Assembly (NCBI RefSeq): GCF_003143855.1
Contig: NZ_QFRK01000027.1
Span: forward strand, 16-64,015
Source of the DNA: Streptomyces sp. NWU339
GTDB taxonomy: Bacteria; Actinomycetota; Actinomycetes; Streptomycetales; Streptomycetaceae
Reading direction: 5' to 3'
DNA: 64,000 nt
Position numbers and translations under genes: made by a program. Every line of letters starts with the position of its first letter. The first letter of the stretch is position 1. This document shows positions 1 through 8,192 of the stretch, in pieces. Under the pieces are notes generated by a model that worked only from the letters and a program-made list of their open reading frames with translations, made no database searches and was not told the DNA's origin.

Positions 1-205
1 GTCGGCGACCACCGCGTTCGCGCTGTCCCGGCTCGCCGATCCGGACACCCTGCACCAGACCCCGATCGGCGTCTTCCGCTCCGTGGACCGCCCGGTGTAC
101 GACACGCTGATGGCCGAGCAGTTGGACGACGCCGTCGAGCGGCACGGCAAGGGCGAGCTCGGCGCGCTGTTCGCGGGCAACGACACCTGGACCGTCGTCG
201 GATGA
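1..205 (+). CDS. korB: 2-oxoacid:ferredoxin oxidoreductase, beta subunit (C-terminal fragment)
   Basis: Only the last 67 codons are in the window; the frame opens at base 2 and ends with TGA at 203-205. The tail contains LADPDTLHQTPIGVFRSV and ends in NDTWTVVG, which I recognise from the C-terminus of actinobacterial KorB, the thiamine-diphosphate-binding beta subunit that decarboxylates 2-oxoglutarate or pyruvate with ferredoxin as acceptor. The catalytic part and the expected upstream alpha subunit lie outside the window, so this rests on tail similarity alone. Confidence 0.7.
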   Translation, partial: SATTAFALSRLADPDTLHQTPIGVFRSVDRPVYDTLMAEQLDDAVERHGKGELGALFAGNDTWTVVG

Positions 206-250
206 GCACCGCCGGCTGACCGTCTTCGACCACCCGCCCCTCAGGGGCCC

Positions 251-282
251 GAGGCCCGGACGCCTCAGAGCGTCCGGGCCTC
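251..282. terminator. bidirectional hairpin between korB and the HxlR gene
   Basis: A perfect 13-bp stem (251-263 GAGGCCCGGACGC, 270-282 its complement) encloses the 6-nt loop CTCAGA. It overlaps the last codons of the minus-strand HxlR gene, whose stop codon is in the loop. Its place between two convergent genes suits a shared factor-independent-like terminator; there is no clear T tract, which is usual in high-GC actinomycetes. Confidence 0.7.
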
Positions 283-663
283 GTCGTATGCCTTACGGGC
301 GGTCAGCACGTCGTCCATGCGCCGTTCGGTCCACAGCGCCAGCGCGCGCACCTGCTCGGCCGCCTCCCGCCCCAGGTCGGTGAGGGAGTAGTCGACCCGC
401 GGCGGGATCACCGGCTTGGCGTCACGGTGGACGAGCCCGTCCCGCTCCAGCGTCTGCAGGGTCTGGGTGAGCATCTTCTCGCTGACCCTGCCGATCGCGC
501 GGCGCAGCTCACTGAAGCGGTGGGGCCGCTCCTGGAGCCGGATCAGCACGAGCACTCCCCAGCGGCTGGTCACATGCTCCAGGACCAGGCGGTGCGGGCA
601 CAGCGCCTCACGCTCGCTCCGCCGGCCCTCGCCGCCCCGTACGGGCACATCGCTTACCGTCAT
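265..663 (-). CDS. HxlR-family winged helix regulator
   Basis: A 132-residue DNA-binding protein of the HxlR (DUF24, MarR-like) family. CPHRLVLEHVTSRWGVLVL at about residues 22-40 is the family's opening motif, followed by the winged helix region RFSELRRAIGRVSEKMLTQTLQTLERDGLV and a C-terminal dimer helix. A single Cys near residue 22, at the position used for thiol or aldehyde sensing in some relatives, may make it redox-responsive (inference). It is divergent from a QorB-like quinone oxidoreductase across a 92-bp spacer, the same arrangement as E. coli ytfH/qorB, so it probably represses that gene and itself through the imperfect palindrome at 668-690. Confidence 0.85.
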   Translation of the reverse strand: MTVSDVPVRGGEGRRSEREALCPHRLVLEHVTSRWGVLVLIRLQERPHRFSELRRAIGRVSEKMLTQTLQTLERDGLVHRDAKPVIPPRVDYSLTDLGREAAEQVRALALWTERRMDDVLTARKAYDEARTL

Positions 664-667
664 GCCG

Positions 668-690
668 GTACCTTACTTCAAAGTGGGTAC
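668..690. promoter_or_regulatory. putative HxlR operator
   Basis: An imperfect palindrome, GTACCTTACTT then CA then AAGTGGGTAC, lies within the divergent spacer 664-755, immediately upstream of the HxlR start codon. GTAC half sites flanking an A/T-richer core are typical of HxlR/YtfH-type operators. The assignment is by position and pattern only. Confidence 0.5.
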
Positions 691-755
691 TTTCCATTAG
701 TTAGCGCAACTCCTAGGGTTAGTGCCATACGTACCCCCCACAAGGAGTTCTGATC

Positions 756-1622
756 ATGAGCATCGTCGTCACCGGAGCCACCGGAAACCTGGGCCGCCAC
801 GTCGTGGGGCAGCTCCTGGAGAAGGTTCCGGCCGAGCAGGTCACCGCCGTCGTACGCAGTGCGGAGAAGGCCGTGGACCTGGCGGAGCGGGGGGTGCGGA
901 TCGCGGTCGCCGACTACAGCGCCCCCGAAACCCTCGACGGCGTGTTCACGGCCGGCGACAAGGTGCTGCTGATCTCCAGCAGCGAGGTCGGCGCGGACCG
1001 GGTGGGACAGCACACGGCCGTCATCGACGCCGCCAAGGCCGCCGGTGTCTCCCTGCTCGCCTACACCAGCGCCCCCGGAACGCTGACCGCCGCACTCGCC
1101 GACGACCACCGCGGCACCGAGAAGGCCCTGCTGGCCTCCGGTCTCCCGTACGTCCTGCTGCGCAACGGCTGGTACCACGAGGTCTACACCGAGAACCTCG
1201 CCCCCGTGCTGGAGCACGACGCGGTCGTCTCCGCCGCCGGCGAGGGCCGCCTCTCCTCCGCCGCCCGCGCCGACTACGCGGCGGCCGCCGTCGCCGTACT
1301 GACCGGTGAGGGCCACGAGAACAAGACGTACGAGCTGGGCGGCGACGAGTCGTGGGACCTCGCCGAGTACGCGGCTGAGCTGAGCCGCCGGACCGGCAAG
1401 GAGATCGCCTACAAGCCGGTCACGGTCGAGGAGCTCACCGGCATCCTGACCGGCGCCGGGCTCCCCGAGCCGGTGGCCGCCGTTTTCGCGGGCACGGACG
1501 CCTCCATCGAGAAGGGCGAGCTGGTCGTCACCAGCGGCGACCTGGCCCGCCTGATCGGCCGCCCGGCCACCCCGATCGCGGACGCCATCGCCGCCGCGCT
1601 GAAGGCCCGACCCGGGGCCTGA
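756..1622 (+). CDS. qorB: NAD(P)H-binding quinone oxidoreductase 2-like protein (atypical SDR)
   Basis: A 288-residue Rossmann protein starting MSIVVTGATGNLGRHVV. TGATGNLG (residues 6-13) is the glycine-rich NAD(P) motif of the NmrA/QOR2 group of atypical SDRs. LLAYTSAP and LLRNGWYHEVYTENL match the conserved central blocks of QorB, which reduces quinones with NADPH. There is no classical YxxxK, as expected for this subgroup. The ATG follows an AAGGAG site at 741-746. It is divergently paired with the HxlR regulator, the usual partner. Function by family is firm; the physiological substrate is not known. Confidence 0.85.
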   Translation: MSIVVTGATGNLGRHVVGQLLEKVPAEQVTAVVRSAEKAVDLAERGVRIAVADYSAPETLDGVFTAGDKVLLISSSEVGADRVGQHTAVIDAAKAAGVSLLAYTSAPGTLTAALADDHRGTEKALLASGLPYVLLRNGWYHEVYTENLAPVLEHDAVVSAAGEGRLSSAARADYAAAAVAVLTGEGHENKTYELGGDESWDLAEYAAELSRRTGKEIAYKPVTVEELTGILTGAGLPEPVAAVFAGTDASIEKGELVVTSGDLARLIGRPATPIADAIAAALKARPGA

Positions 1623-1660
1623 AGGTCTCGCCCATTCCCTGAAGGCCCGGCCCGGGCCAG

Positions 1661-1716
1661 GACGCCCCCGCTCGTCACGACCGTCTTCCCAGTATGGGAA
1701 TGACGAGCGGGGCGTC
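1661..1716 (+). terminator. long stem-loop after qorB
   Basis: GACGCCCCCGCTCGTCA (1661-1677) pairs with TGACGAGCGGGGCGTC (1701-1716), with one bulged C in the left arm. A second small pairing (TTCCC/GGGAA) lies in the loop. It falls in the 162-nt gap between two plus-strand genes and probably ends qorB transcription. Confidence 0.6.
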
Positions 1717-1784
1717 CGGCGTTACGGTCGTCCGGGCGAGCGTCGCTCGCCCGGACACGCGTCAGGTGAGAAGGAGGGCGGCCC

Positions 1785-2873
1785 GTGACCGAGAAGTCGG
1801 ACGGCGAGCGGCGTACAGGACTGCTGAACGGCTTCGCGGCTTACGGCATGTGGGGGCTCGTCCCCCTCTTCTGGCCACTGCTGCAGCCCGCCGGAGCCGT
1901 GGAGATCCTGGCCCACCGGATGATCTGGTCGCTGCTCTTCGTGGCCGCCGCCCTGCTCGTCATACGTCGCTGGGCCTGGCTCGGCGAACTGCTGCGGCAG
2001 CCGCGCAGGCTGGCCCTGGTCACCGTCGCCGCGGCGGTCATCACCGTGAACTGGGGCGTCTACATCTGGGCGGTGAACTCCGGGCACGTCGTCGAGGCCT
2101 CCCTCGGCTACTTCATCAACCCGCTGGTCACCATCGCCTTGGGTGTCCTGCTGCTGAAGGAACGGCTGCGGCCCGCACAGTGGGCGGCGGTCGGGGTCGG
2201 CTTCGCGGCGGTGCTCGTCCTCACCATCGGCTACGGCCGCCCGCCGTGGATCTCGCTCTGCCTCGCCTTCTCCTTCGCCGCGTACGGACTGGTGAAGAAG
2301 AAGGTCAACCTCGGTGGCGTCGAATCGCTGGCCGCCGAGACGGCCGTCCAGTTCCTCCCCGCGCTCGGCTATCTGCTCTGGCTGGGCAGCCGGGGCGAGT
2401 CCACCTTCGGTGCCGAGGGAGCGGGACACGCGGTGCTGCTGGCCGCCACCGGCCTCGTCACCGCGCTCCCCATGGTCTGCTTCGGCGCCGCCGCGATCCG
2501 CGTACCGCTGTCCACGATGGGGCTGCTCCAGTACCTGGCCCCGGTCTTCCAGTTCCTGCTCGGCATCCTCTACTTCAAGGAGGCCATGCCGCCCGAGCGC
2601 TGGGCCGGATTCGCGCTGGTGTGGCTGGCGCTCATGCTGCTGACCTGGGACGCGCTGCGCACCGCCCGCCGGTCCGCCCGCGTACTCACCACCGAGCGCG
2701 CGAGGGCGGCGGCCGTGGCCGGCGCGGCGATGAGCCCGGTGGACACGGTGGCCCCGGTGGTCGTAGCGAACCCGGCGGAAGCGGTGAACACCGTGAATAC
2801 GGCGAACACAGTGGACACGGTGGACACGGTGGATGCGCCGAAGGCCGGGCCGGAGCACTCCTCAGCGCGTTGA
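1785..2873 (+). CDS. rarD: RarD/EamA-type drug-metabolite permease with low-complexity tail
   Basis: A 362-residue membrane protein with about ten hydrophobic helices. GLLNGFAAYGMWGLVPLFWP and AHRMIWSLLF are hallmarks of RarD (chloramphenicol-sensitive protein), as is the ITVNWGVYIWAVNSGHVVEASLGYF stretch (given here only by its position, about residues 86-110). The substrate of RarD is not established. The GTG start has an excellent AAGGAGGG site 7 nt upstream. The last 60 residues are hydrophilic and contain a degenerate NTV/DTV repeat (about residues 331-350, DNA 2781-2835), coded by near-tandem 9-bp units; this tail is unusual for the family and probably dispensable for transport. Confidence 0.85.
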   Translation: MTEKSDGERRTGLLNGFAAYGMWGLVPLFWPLLQPAGAVEILAHRMIWSLLFVAAALLVIRRWAWLGELLRQPRRLALVTVAAAVITVNWGVYIWAVNSGHVVEASLGYFINPLVTIALGVLLLKERLRPAQWAAVGVGFAAVLVLTIGYGRPPWISLCLAFSFAAYGLVKKKVNLGGVESLAAETAVQFLPALGYLLWLGSRGESTFGAEGAGHAVLLAATGLVTALPMVCFGAAAIRVPLSTMGLLQYLAPVFQFLLGILYFKEAMPPERWAGFALVWLALMLLTWDALRTARRSARVLTTERARAAAVAGAAMSPVDTVAPVVVANPAEAVNTVNTANTVDTVDTVDAPKAGPEHSSAR

Positions 2874-2893
2874 ACGGCTCCGTCCACGCCCAC

Positions 2894-4174
2894 TCACCCG
2901 TGCCGGGCGCGGGCGGTCAGCCGGCCCATGCGGGTGCGGGCGGACTCCAGTTCCTCGATCTCGTCGGCCGCCGGGCCGTCCTCGGCGGCGAGTTCGGTCC
3001 ACAGCTCGATCAGCCCGCGTCCCAGCTCCAGCCCGCGCAGCGGATCGCGCACCGCGCGCCAGGCGGTGGCCGCGCTGCGGACGTTGCCGTAGGCGGCCTC
3101 CGCGTCGCCCGCTCTGCGGTGGATCCCGGCGAGGTCGAGGGAGAGCCGGAAGGCGTGCAGCGGCTCGTCACCCAGGTAGGCGATGTACGCGGACAGCTCG
3201 CACAGCTTGAGCACCTCCGGGTGCTCGGGCCCCAGCGTCCGCGACGCCTCGGTCACCGTCTCCCCGGCCAGTCGCGCCGCCGTGTCGATCCGGCCCGCCC
3301 GAACGGCCTCGTTGATCCGTCCCATGGGCTCGGCCAGGTGGGTCTCGCCCGGGGCGGCGGGCGGCTCGTCCCCGAGCACCGCCTCCGCCACGGCGTCGAA
3401 ACCTCGGGGCGGGGCCGGCTTGAGGTCGGGGGCGAGAGCGGGTTCGGGCTGGGCCTCCGCAACCGGTTCGGGGGTGCGGGAAGGGGCGGCTCCCGGCGCC
3501 GGGGGTGGTGTCCGGTCGGCCGGGGGCAGCGGGTCCGGCGTCCGGTCGGCCGGGGGTATGGGAGGCGCTGAGGGCGCCGGAGGTATCAGGGGTGCCTGAG
3601 GCGTCCGCGGTGTGCGAGCGGGTGCCGGGTGCCTGCCGTGGTCGGCTTCGGGGGCGGAGTGCGGCCTCGTGTCCATGAGTGGAGGCGGGCCGAACTCGCC
3701 CATCGGCGGCACGACCGTGCCGGGAGGTACGGCTTCCACCGACTCGGGCACCGGCCGCAGCCGGAAGGTGGGTGCGCTGTCGCGCACGGGAATCGGCGCC
3801 GGCCCCGGAGCCGGGGTCGGCACCGGAGCCGGGGTCGGCGCTGCCGGCTCCATGGGAACCGGTTCTCCGGCGAAGTGGCTGGCACCGTCCGGGTCGACCC
3901 GGAGCGGGACGACGTACCCGGTGCGCTCGTCGTGGATGGTGGCGAGGACGGTGTGTCCCGAGTCGACGGCGATGCGGTGGAGGCGGTTCAGCACCGCCTG
4001 CTGCACCTCCTCGTCGGGTCCGGCGACCACCAGTACCCCGCCGACCGACGCCTTCCGTGAGCCGGCACCCGCCGCAGGGGCGGGGACATGGACGTCGATC
4101 GGCACTGCCGCACGGTTCGCCGCGCGTGCGGCCTGCTGCTGTTCCCGCTTCTGCTCGCGGCTGAGTCGCGCCAT
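2894..4174 (-). CDS. TPR-like protein with proline-rich linker
   Basis: A 426-residue cytoplasmic protein in three parts. The N-terminus (1-60) is basic and Ala/Gln-rich (MARLSREQKREQQQAARAAN), followed by a small alpha/beta region (about 40-110). A long Pro/Ala-rich linker spans about 115-260. The C-terminal helical part (about 270-426) contains TETRATRICOPEPTIDE-like helices such as SRTLGPEHPEVLKL and RRAGDAEAAYGNVR. Related Streptomyces proteins are annotated as tetratricopeptide-repeat proteins of unknown role. It ends 20 bp from the convergent rarD stop codon. I cannot assign a molecular function. Confidence 0.7.
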   Translation of the reverse strand: MARLSREQKREQQQAARAANRAAVPIDVHVPAPAAGAGSRKASVGGVLVVAGPDEEVQQAVLNRLHRIAVDSGHTVLATIHDERTGYVVPLRVDPDGASHFAGEPVPMEPAAPTPAPVPTPAPGPAPIPVRDSAPTFRLRPVPESVEAVPPGTVVPPMGEFGPPPLMDTRPHSAPEADHGRHPAPARTPRTPQAPLIPPAPSAPPIPPADRTPDPLPPADRTPPPAPGAAPSRTPEPVAEAQPEPALAPDLKPAPPRGFDAVAEAVLGDEPPAAPGETHLAEPMGRINEAVRAGRIDTAARLAGETVTEASRTLGPEHPEVLKLCELSAYIAYLGDEPLHAFRLSLDLAGIHRRAGDAEAAYGNVRSAATAWRAVRDPLRGLELGRGLIELWTELAAEDGPAADEIEELESARTRMGRLTARARHG

Positions 4175-4374
4175 CGTCCCCTCATTCGGGTCGTGAACCT
4201 ACCGACGAGTCTGTCCGCATATCCCCGTTTCTCACGTCACCGCGTTGTCACAGGCTCGTCCCAACGGCCGTCCGCCCGGTTCCGTGCCTGTCGGCCGGCA
4301 TGAGGACCCGGGGGGACCGCGGTCGGTCCGCCCTGACCGGCGCCTGAGCCGTCACGCACACCCCGGTATTTATT

Positions 4375-4388
4375 TCTCTCGCGAGAGA
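4375..4388. promoter_or_regulatory. perfect 14-bp palindrome upstream of ctaD
   Basis: TCTCTCGCGAGAGA is a perfect palindrome about 80 bp upstream of the ctaD start, within the 293-bp divergent spacer 4175-4467. It is embedded in an A/T-rich island with outer GGTAT (4365-4369) and ATACC (4390-4394) arms, so a larger bulged hairpin is also possible. It looks like a homodimeric repressor or activator site, e.g. TetR or GntR type (inference). No T tract follows, and the flanking genes are divergent, so it is not a terminator. Confidence 0.55.
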
Positions 4389-4467
4389 GATACCTTGGTA
4401 ATGGCCGGGTCCCGGTGCCCCGCGGGTACCGCACCCCCCGGAGGTCTCGCACGCATGGAGGATTGCC

Positions 4468-6186
4468 GTGGCTCTGCCCGCTCTGTCGCCGTCCGCCTCG
4501 CCGCCCCAGGCGGCCCCTCCTGCACGACGCCGACCGGGCGGAGCCGTCATCGCCTGGCTGACCACCACCGACCACAAGCGGATCGGCAGCCTCTACCTGG
4601 TGACGTCGTTCGTGTTCTTCTGCATCGGTGGCGCGATGGCGCTGCTCATGCGCGCCGAGCTGGCCCGGCCGGGTCTGCAGATCGTGTCGAACGAGCAGTT
4701 CAACCAGGCGTTCACGATGCACGGCACGATCATGCTGTTCATGTTCGCGACGCCGATCTTCTCCGGGTTCGCGAACTGGATCATGCCGCTGCAGATCGGC
4801 GCGCCCGACGTCGCCTTCCCGCGGCTGAACATGCTCGCCTACTGGCTCTACCTGTTCGGCTCGCTGATCGCGATCGGCGGTTTCCTCACCCCGGACGGGG
4901 CCGCCAGCTTCGGCTGGACCGCCTACAGCCCGCTGTCCGACACGGTCCGCTCACCGGGCCTCGGCAACGACCTGTGGATCATGGGCCTGGCCCTGCAGGG
5001 CTTCGGCACCATCGCGGGCGCAGTCAACTTCATCACCACGATCATCTGCATGCGCGCTCCCGGCATGACCATGTTCCGCATGCCGATCTTCACCTGGAAC
5101 GTGCTGCTCACCAGCGTGCTGGTCCTGCTCGCCTTCCCGGTGCTGGCCGCCGCGCTCCTGGCGCTGGAGTACGACCGCAAGTTCGGCGGGCACATCTTCG
5201 ACGCCGCCAACGGCGGGGCGCTGCTGTGGCAGCACCTGTTCTGGTTCTTCGGCCACCCCGAGGTGTACATCCTGGCGCTGCCGTTCTTCGGCATCGTCTC
5301 CGAGATCGTGCCGGTCTTCAGCCGCAAGCCGATCTTCGGCTATCTGGGCCTGGTCGGCGCGACGATCGCCATCGCGGGTCTGTCGGTGACCGTGTGGGCG
5401 CACCACATGTTCGCCACCGGCGCGGTGCTGCTGCCGTTCTTCTCCTTCATGACCTTCCTGATCGCCATTCCCACCGGTGTGAAGTTCTTCAACTGGATCG
5501 GCACCATGTGGAAGGGCAGTCTCTCGTTCGAGACGCCGATGCTCTGGTCCATCGGTTTCCTGGTGACCTTCCTGTTCGGCGGTCTGACCGGCGTCATCCT
5601 GGCCTCGCCGCCGCTGGACTTCCACGTCACCGACTCGTACTTCGTCGTGGCGCACTTCCACTACGTGGTGTTCGGCACCGTCGTCTTCGCGATGTTCGCC
5701 GGCTTCCACTTCTGGTGGCCGAAGTTCACCGGCAAGATGCTCGACGAGCGGCTCGGCAAGGTCACCTTCTGGACGCTGTTCATCGGCTTCCACGGCACCT
5801 TCCTGATCCAGCACTGGCTGGGCGCCGAGGGCATGCCCCGCCGCTACGTGGACTACCTGGCGGCCGACGGCTTCACCGGGCTGAACACATTCTCCTCGAT
5901 CTCCTCGTTCCTGCTCGGCCTGTCGCTGCTGCCGTTCTTCTACAACGTCTGGAAGACGGCCAAGTACGGCGAGAAGATCGAGGTCGACGACCCGTGGGGC
6001 TACGGCCGTTCCCTGGAGTGGGCCACCTCGTGCCCGCCGCCGCGGCACAACTTCCTCACCCTGCCCCGCGTCCGCAGCGAATCCCCGGCCTTCGACCTGC
6101 ACCACCCGGCGGTCGCCGCGTACGACCGGGAGGTCAACCGCCCGGAGACCGCGGCCATCCAGGCCCCCGGGGACAAACAGGAGTGA
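4468..6186 (+). CDS. ctaD: cytochrome c oxidase subunit I (aa3 type)
   Basis: A 572-residue, twelve-helix haem-copper oxidase subunit that reduces O2 and pumps protons. The haem and copper ligands are visible: His85 (MHGTIM), His263 in HPEVY, His312/His313 (HHMF), and His396/His398 in HFHYV. The HPEVY Tyr of the cross-linked His-Tyr pair is present. GSLYLVTSFVFF opens helix I. No subunit II, III or assembly gene lies next to it; the following gene is a small membrane protein. It is therefore probably an accessory paralogue of the ctaD in the main ctaCDFE/qcr locus. GTG start at 4468 preceded by GGAGGATT. Confidence 0.95.
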   Translation: MALPALSPSASPPQAAPPARRRPGGAVIAWLTTTDHKRIGSLYLVTSFVFFCIGGAMALLMRAELARPGLQIVSNEQFNQAFTMHGTIMLFMFATPIFSGFANWIMPLQIGAPDVAFPRLNMLAYWLYLFGSLIAIGGFLTPDGAASFGWTAYSPLSDTVRSPGLGNDLWIMGLALQGFGTIAGAVNFITTIICMRAPGMTMFRMPIFTWNVLLTSVLVLLAFPVLAAALLALEYDRKFGGHIFDAANGGALLWQHLFWFFGHPEVYILALPFFGIVSEIVPVFSRKPIFGYLGLVGATIAIAGLSVTVWAHHMFATGAVLLPFFSFMTFLIAIPTGVKFFNWIGTMWKGSLSFETPMLWSIGFLVTFLFGGLTGVILASPPLDFHVTDSYFVVAHFHYVVFGTVVFAMFAGFHFWWPKFTGKMLDERLGKVTFWTLFIGFHGTFLIQHWLGAEGMPRRYVDYLAADGFTGLNTFSSISSFLLGLSLLPFFYNVWKTAKYGEKIEVDDPWGYGRSLEWATSCPPPRHNFLTLPRVRSESPAFDLHHPAVAAYDREVNRPETAAIQAPGDKQE

Positions 6187-6214
6187 TCTCACAGCCCAGC
6201 GTGTGGAGGAGCAT

Positions 6215-6556
6215 GTGAACCCCATCCAGGACAGCGCCCGAGGCCTCAACCAACTCGAGGGGTACCTGCTGTGGGCGGCCGAGGTCGAGGACGCCCGGCG
6301 GCAGGCCGGCCGATTCACCGAGCAGCTGCCGTGGCTGACGACCGCACAGCGCGAGGACGTGGAGCACGTCTACACCGCCGAGCGGATCGCGGCCTCCCGC
6401 GCCTCACTCGTCCGGATCTGCGACCGTGCGGCCGAGCTCCGGGGCGAGTACGAAGACCGCTACCGGCAGCTGCGGGTGCGCTGCGTGGCCGCGGCGGTGG
6501 TGGGCGCGGCCAGTGGCGTGGGCGCGGCGATCGTCGCGATCCTCACCGGGTCATGA
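6215..6556 (+). CDS. small membrane-anchored protein, unknown function
   Basis: A 113-residue protein starting at GTG 6215 with GGAGG at 6205-6209 five nt upstream; an in-frame GTG at 6203 is possible but overlaps that site. Residues 1-85 are charged and helical with a strong coiled-coil look (AAEVEDARRQAGRFTEQ, AAELRGEYEDRYRQLR). The last 25 residues (VAAAVVGAASGVGAAIVAIL) form one glycine-rich transmembrane helix, so this is a C-tail-anchored topology. It starts 28 bp after ctaD and is probably cotranscribed with it. I do not recognise the family. Confidence 0.7.
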   Translation: MNPIQDSARGLNQLEGYLLWAAEVEDARRQAGRFTEQLPWLTTAQREDVEHVYTAERIAASRASLVRICDRAAELRGEYEDRYRQLRVRCVAAAVVGAASGVGAAIVAILTGS

Positions 6557-6644
6557 CCGACCGCAGCGACGCAGATGGGGGACGTTGCCCGGACTCGCGC
6601 GGGGTGCGAGGCGTTTTGACGAAGTTGAAGTCAGGCTGAGCCCC

Positions 6645-7589
6645 ATGGCTTCATCGATCGAAGGCCCGCACCACGGACGTCCCCGAGTTCCGTCCCGGGG
6701 CGGCCGACGGTCCGCCGTTCCCGTCCGGGTGCGCGGACGGCTGCCGACGTCGGCTGTCGCGCTCCTGGTGACGGCGGTCCTCACCGGCTGCGGAGCGATC
6801 AGCGGTAGCACGGTGCGGGAGTCCCCGACGGCCGCCGCACCCACGGCCGCCGCCTCCCCGGCCACCACGCCCGAGGCCGCGCCCCCGGTGGCCGGGCCGC
6901 CCGTGGTCGGACCGCCGGAGACCGGACCGTCGGAGCACGGAGCCCCCGGCGCCGACAGCACCACACAGGGCAGGTCCGACGCCGGAGCGGAAACGGAGCC
7001 CCCCGCCCCGCTCGGCGGTCTCGGCCCGCGGACGCTGGCGCTGATCCCCGAGAACACCCGCCAGGCCGTCGTCGTCACCGGCACGGGCAGGGACGCGAAC
7101 CGCTCCGAGGCCGTGCTGTACCGGCGTACCGCCTCGGGGTGGAAGGCGGGCACCCCGTGGCCCGCCCGCAACGCCCTCAACGGCTGGACCGACGACCACC
7201 GGGTGGGCGACCTCCGCTCGCCGATCGGCGTGTTCACCCTCAGTGACGCGGGAGGACTGCTGCCCGACCCGGGCACCCTGCTGCCGTACGACGAGTCATC
7301 GGGATTCGCCATCGGCGGCACGGGCTTCATGGGGGAACCGCTCGCGGGCTCCTTCGACTACGTCATCGCGATCGACTACAACCGCGTCCCGGGCACCTCA
7401 CCGCTCGACCGGACACGGCCGCTCGGCGTCGACCGGGGCGGCGGCATCTGGCTGCACGTGGACCACCAAGGGCCCACCCAGGGCTGTGTGAGCCTGGAGG
7501 AACCGCACATGAGACAACTCCTGCGGGCGCTCGATCCCGCGCAACACCCGGTGATCGTCATAGGGGACGCCGGGGCACTGCGCAGGTGA
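6645..7589 (+). CDS. L,D-transpeptidase (YkuD family) lipoprotein
   Basis: A 314-residue secreted protein. An Arg-rich N-terminus and hydrophobic stretch end in a lipobox, VLTGC, with Cys49 as the predicted lipidated residue. A 100-residue Ala/Pro/Thr-rich linker follows. The catalytic YkuD-like domain ends with HVDHQGPTQGCVSLEE, where Cys281 is the nucleophile and the upstream His is part of the active site. Such enzymes make 3-3 crosslinks in peptidoglycan or attach proteins to it; some members of this subgroup are only annotated L,D-transpeptidase-like. The start ATG at 6645 is the only one that places the signal peptide properly. Confidence 0.8.
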   Translation: MASSIEGPHHGRPRVPSRGGRRSAVPVRVRGRLPTSAVALLVTAVLTGCGAISGSTVRESPTAAAPTAAASPATTPEAAPPVAGPPVVGPPETGPSEHGAPGADSTTQGRSDAGAETEPPAPLGGLGPRTLALIPENTRQAVVVTGTGRDANRSEAVLYRRTASGWKAGTPWPARNALNGWTDDHRVGDLRSPIGVFTLSDAGGLLPDPGTLLPYDESSGFAIGGTGFMGEPLAGSFDYVIAIDYNRVPGTSPLDRTRPLGVDRGGGIWLHVDHQGPTQGCVSLEEPHMRQLLRALDPAQHPVIVIGDAGALRR

Positions 7590-7619
7590 ACGCGATCCCG
7601 GTGAGCCGGTGCCGCGCTC

Positions 7620-8012
7620 TCCCGCGCCGCGTCGCGTGGTCCACTCGCCCGTACTGCGTTCGTCCCCTTCCGGGTCGACCTCGGCCCGCTGTGTTCCGCC
7701 CCTGTCCAGGAGCGGCCGGCCAGGGGTGCTCTCGCCCGCGGTGAGGTGCTCCAGCACCTGGACCAGCTCCTGGCACGCGAGTTCCACGGAACGCCCGGTG
7801 TTGCGCTGCCGGTGATCATCGCGGGCAGGAGGAGGGAGACAGCGCACGCCGGGAGCGACGGGCAGATTCCGGGGGAGCATGCCGCGTTGCAGTGCGGGGG
7901 CCGGTTCGACCCGGGAGCGCTGCACCTCGGCCTGCGCATGTGCCTGACCCGTCAACGTCCCGAGCCTGGCCGGCTGCTCGTCGCCGTCGTCCGTGGAGGC
8001 GGTACGGGACAT
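7620..8012 (-). pseudogene. decayed SpoIIE/PP2C-type phosphatase remnant
   Basis: The 600-bp gap 7590-8192 has no intact gene. On the minus strand, conceptual translation gives ALQRGMLPRNLPVAPGV (near 7880-7910), very like the ALQRSLLPR entry motif of actinobacterial SpoIIE phosphatases. Soon after comes a block like their C-terminal GxPFxSVEL..GVLVLYTDGLVE region (RSVELACQELVQVL, about 7750-7800). The 150-200 residues that should separate them, with the metal-binding Asp residues, are missing. I read this as a deletion remnant. The rest of the gap (8013-8192) is A/T-richer and shows no gene. Confidence 0.45.
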
Positions 8013-8192
8013 GGATCACTCACTGGGGCCAGGGCGGTGACGCTCGGCGTCTCCCTTGGGATTCAATGCTCGTATTCAGCTGTAAAAGATGATAAGCGGA
8101 ACTCAAATGCATGGGCCAGTTCCGCAGAGCCGGGCACGGACGGGTGGAACGCGAGCACCGGAGTGCGCCGGGGAAGACTTTAGGCTGTGTCC

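Noticed and set aside
2774..2835. CRISPR-like or satellite repeat.
   Set aside because: The units are 9 bp, contiguous and in frame within the RarD gene; there are no spacers.
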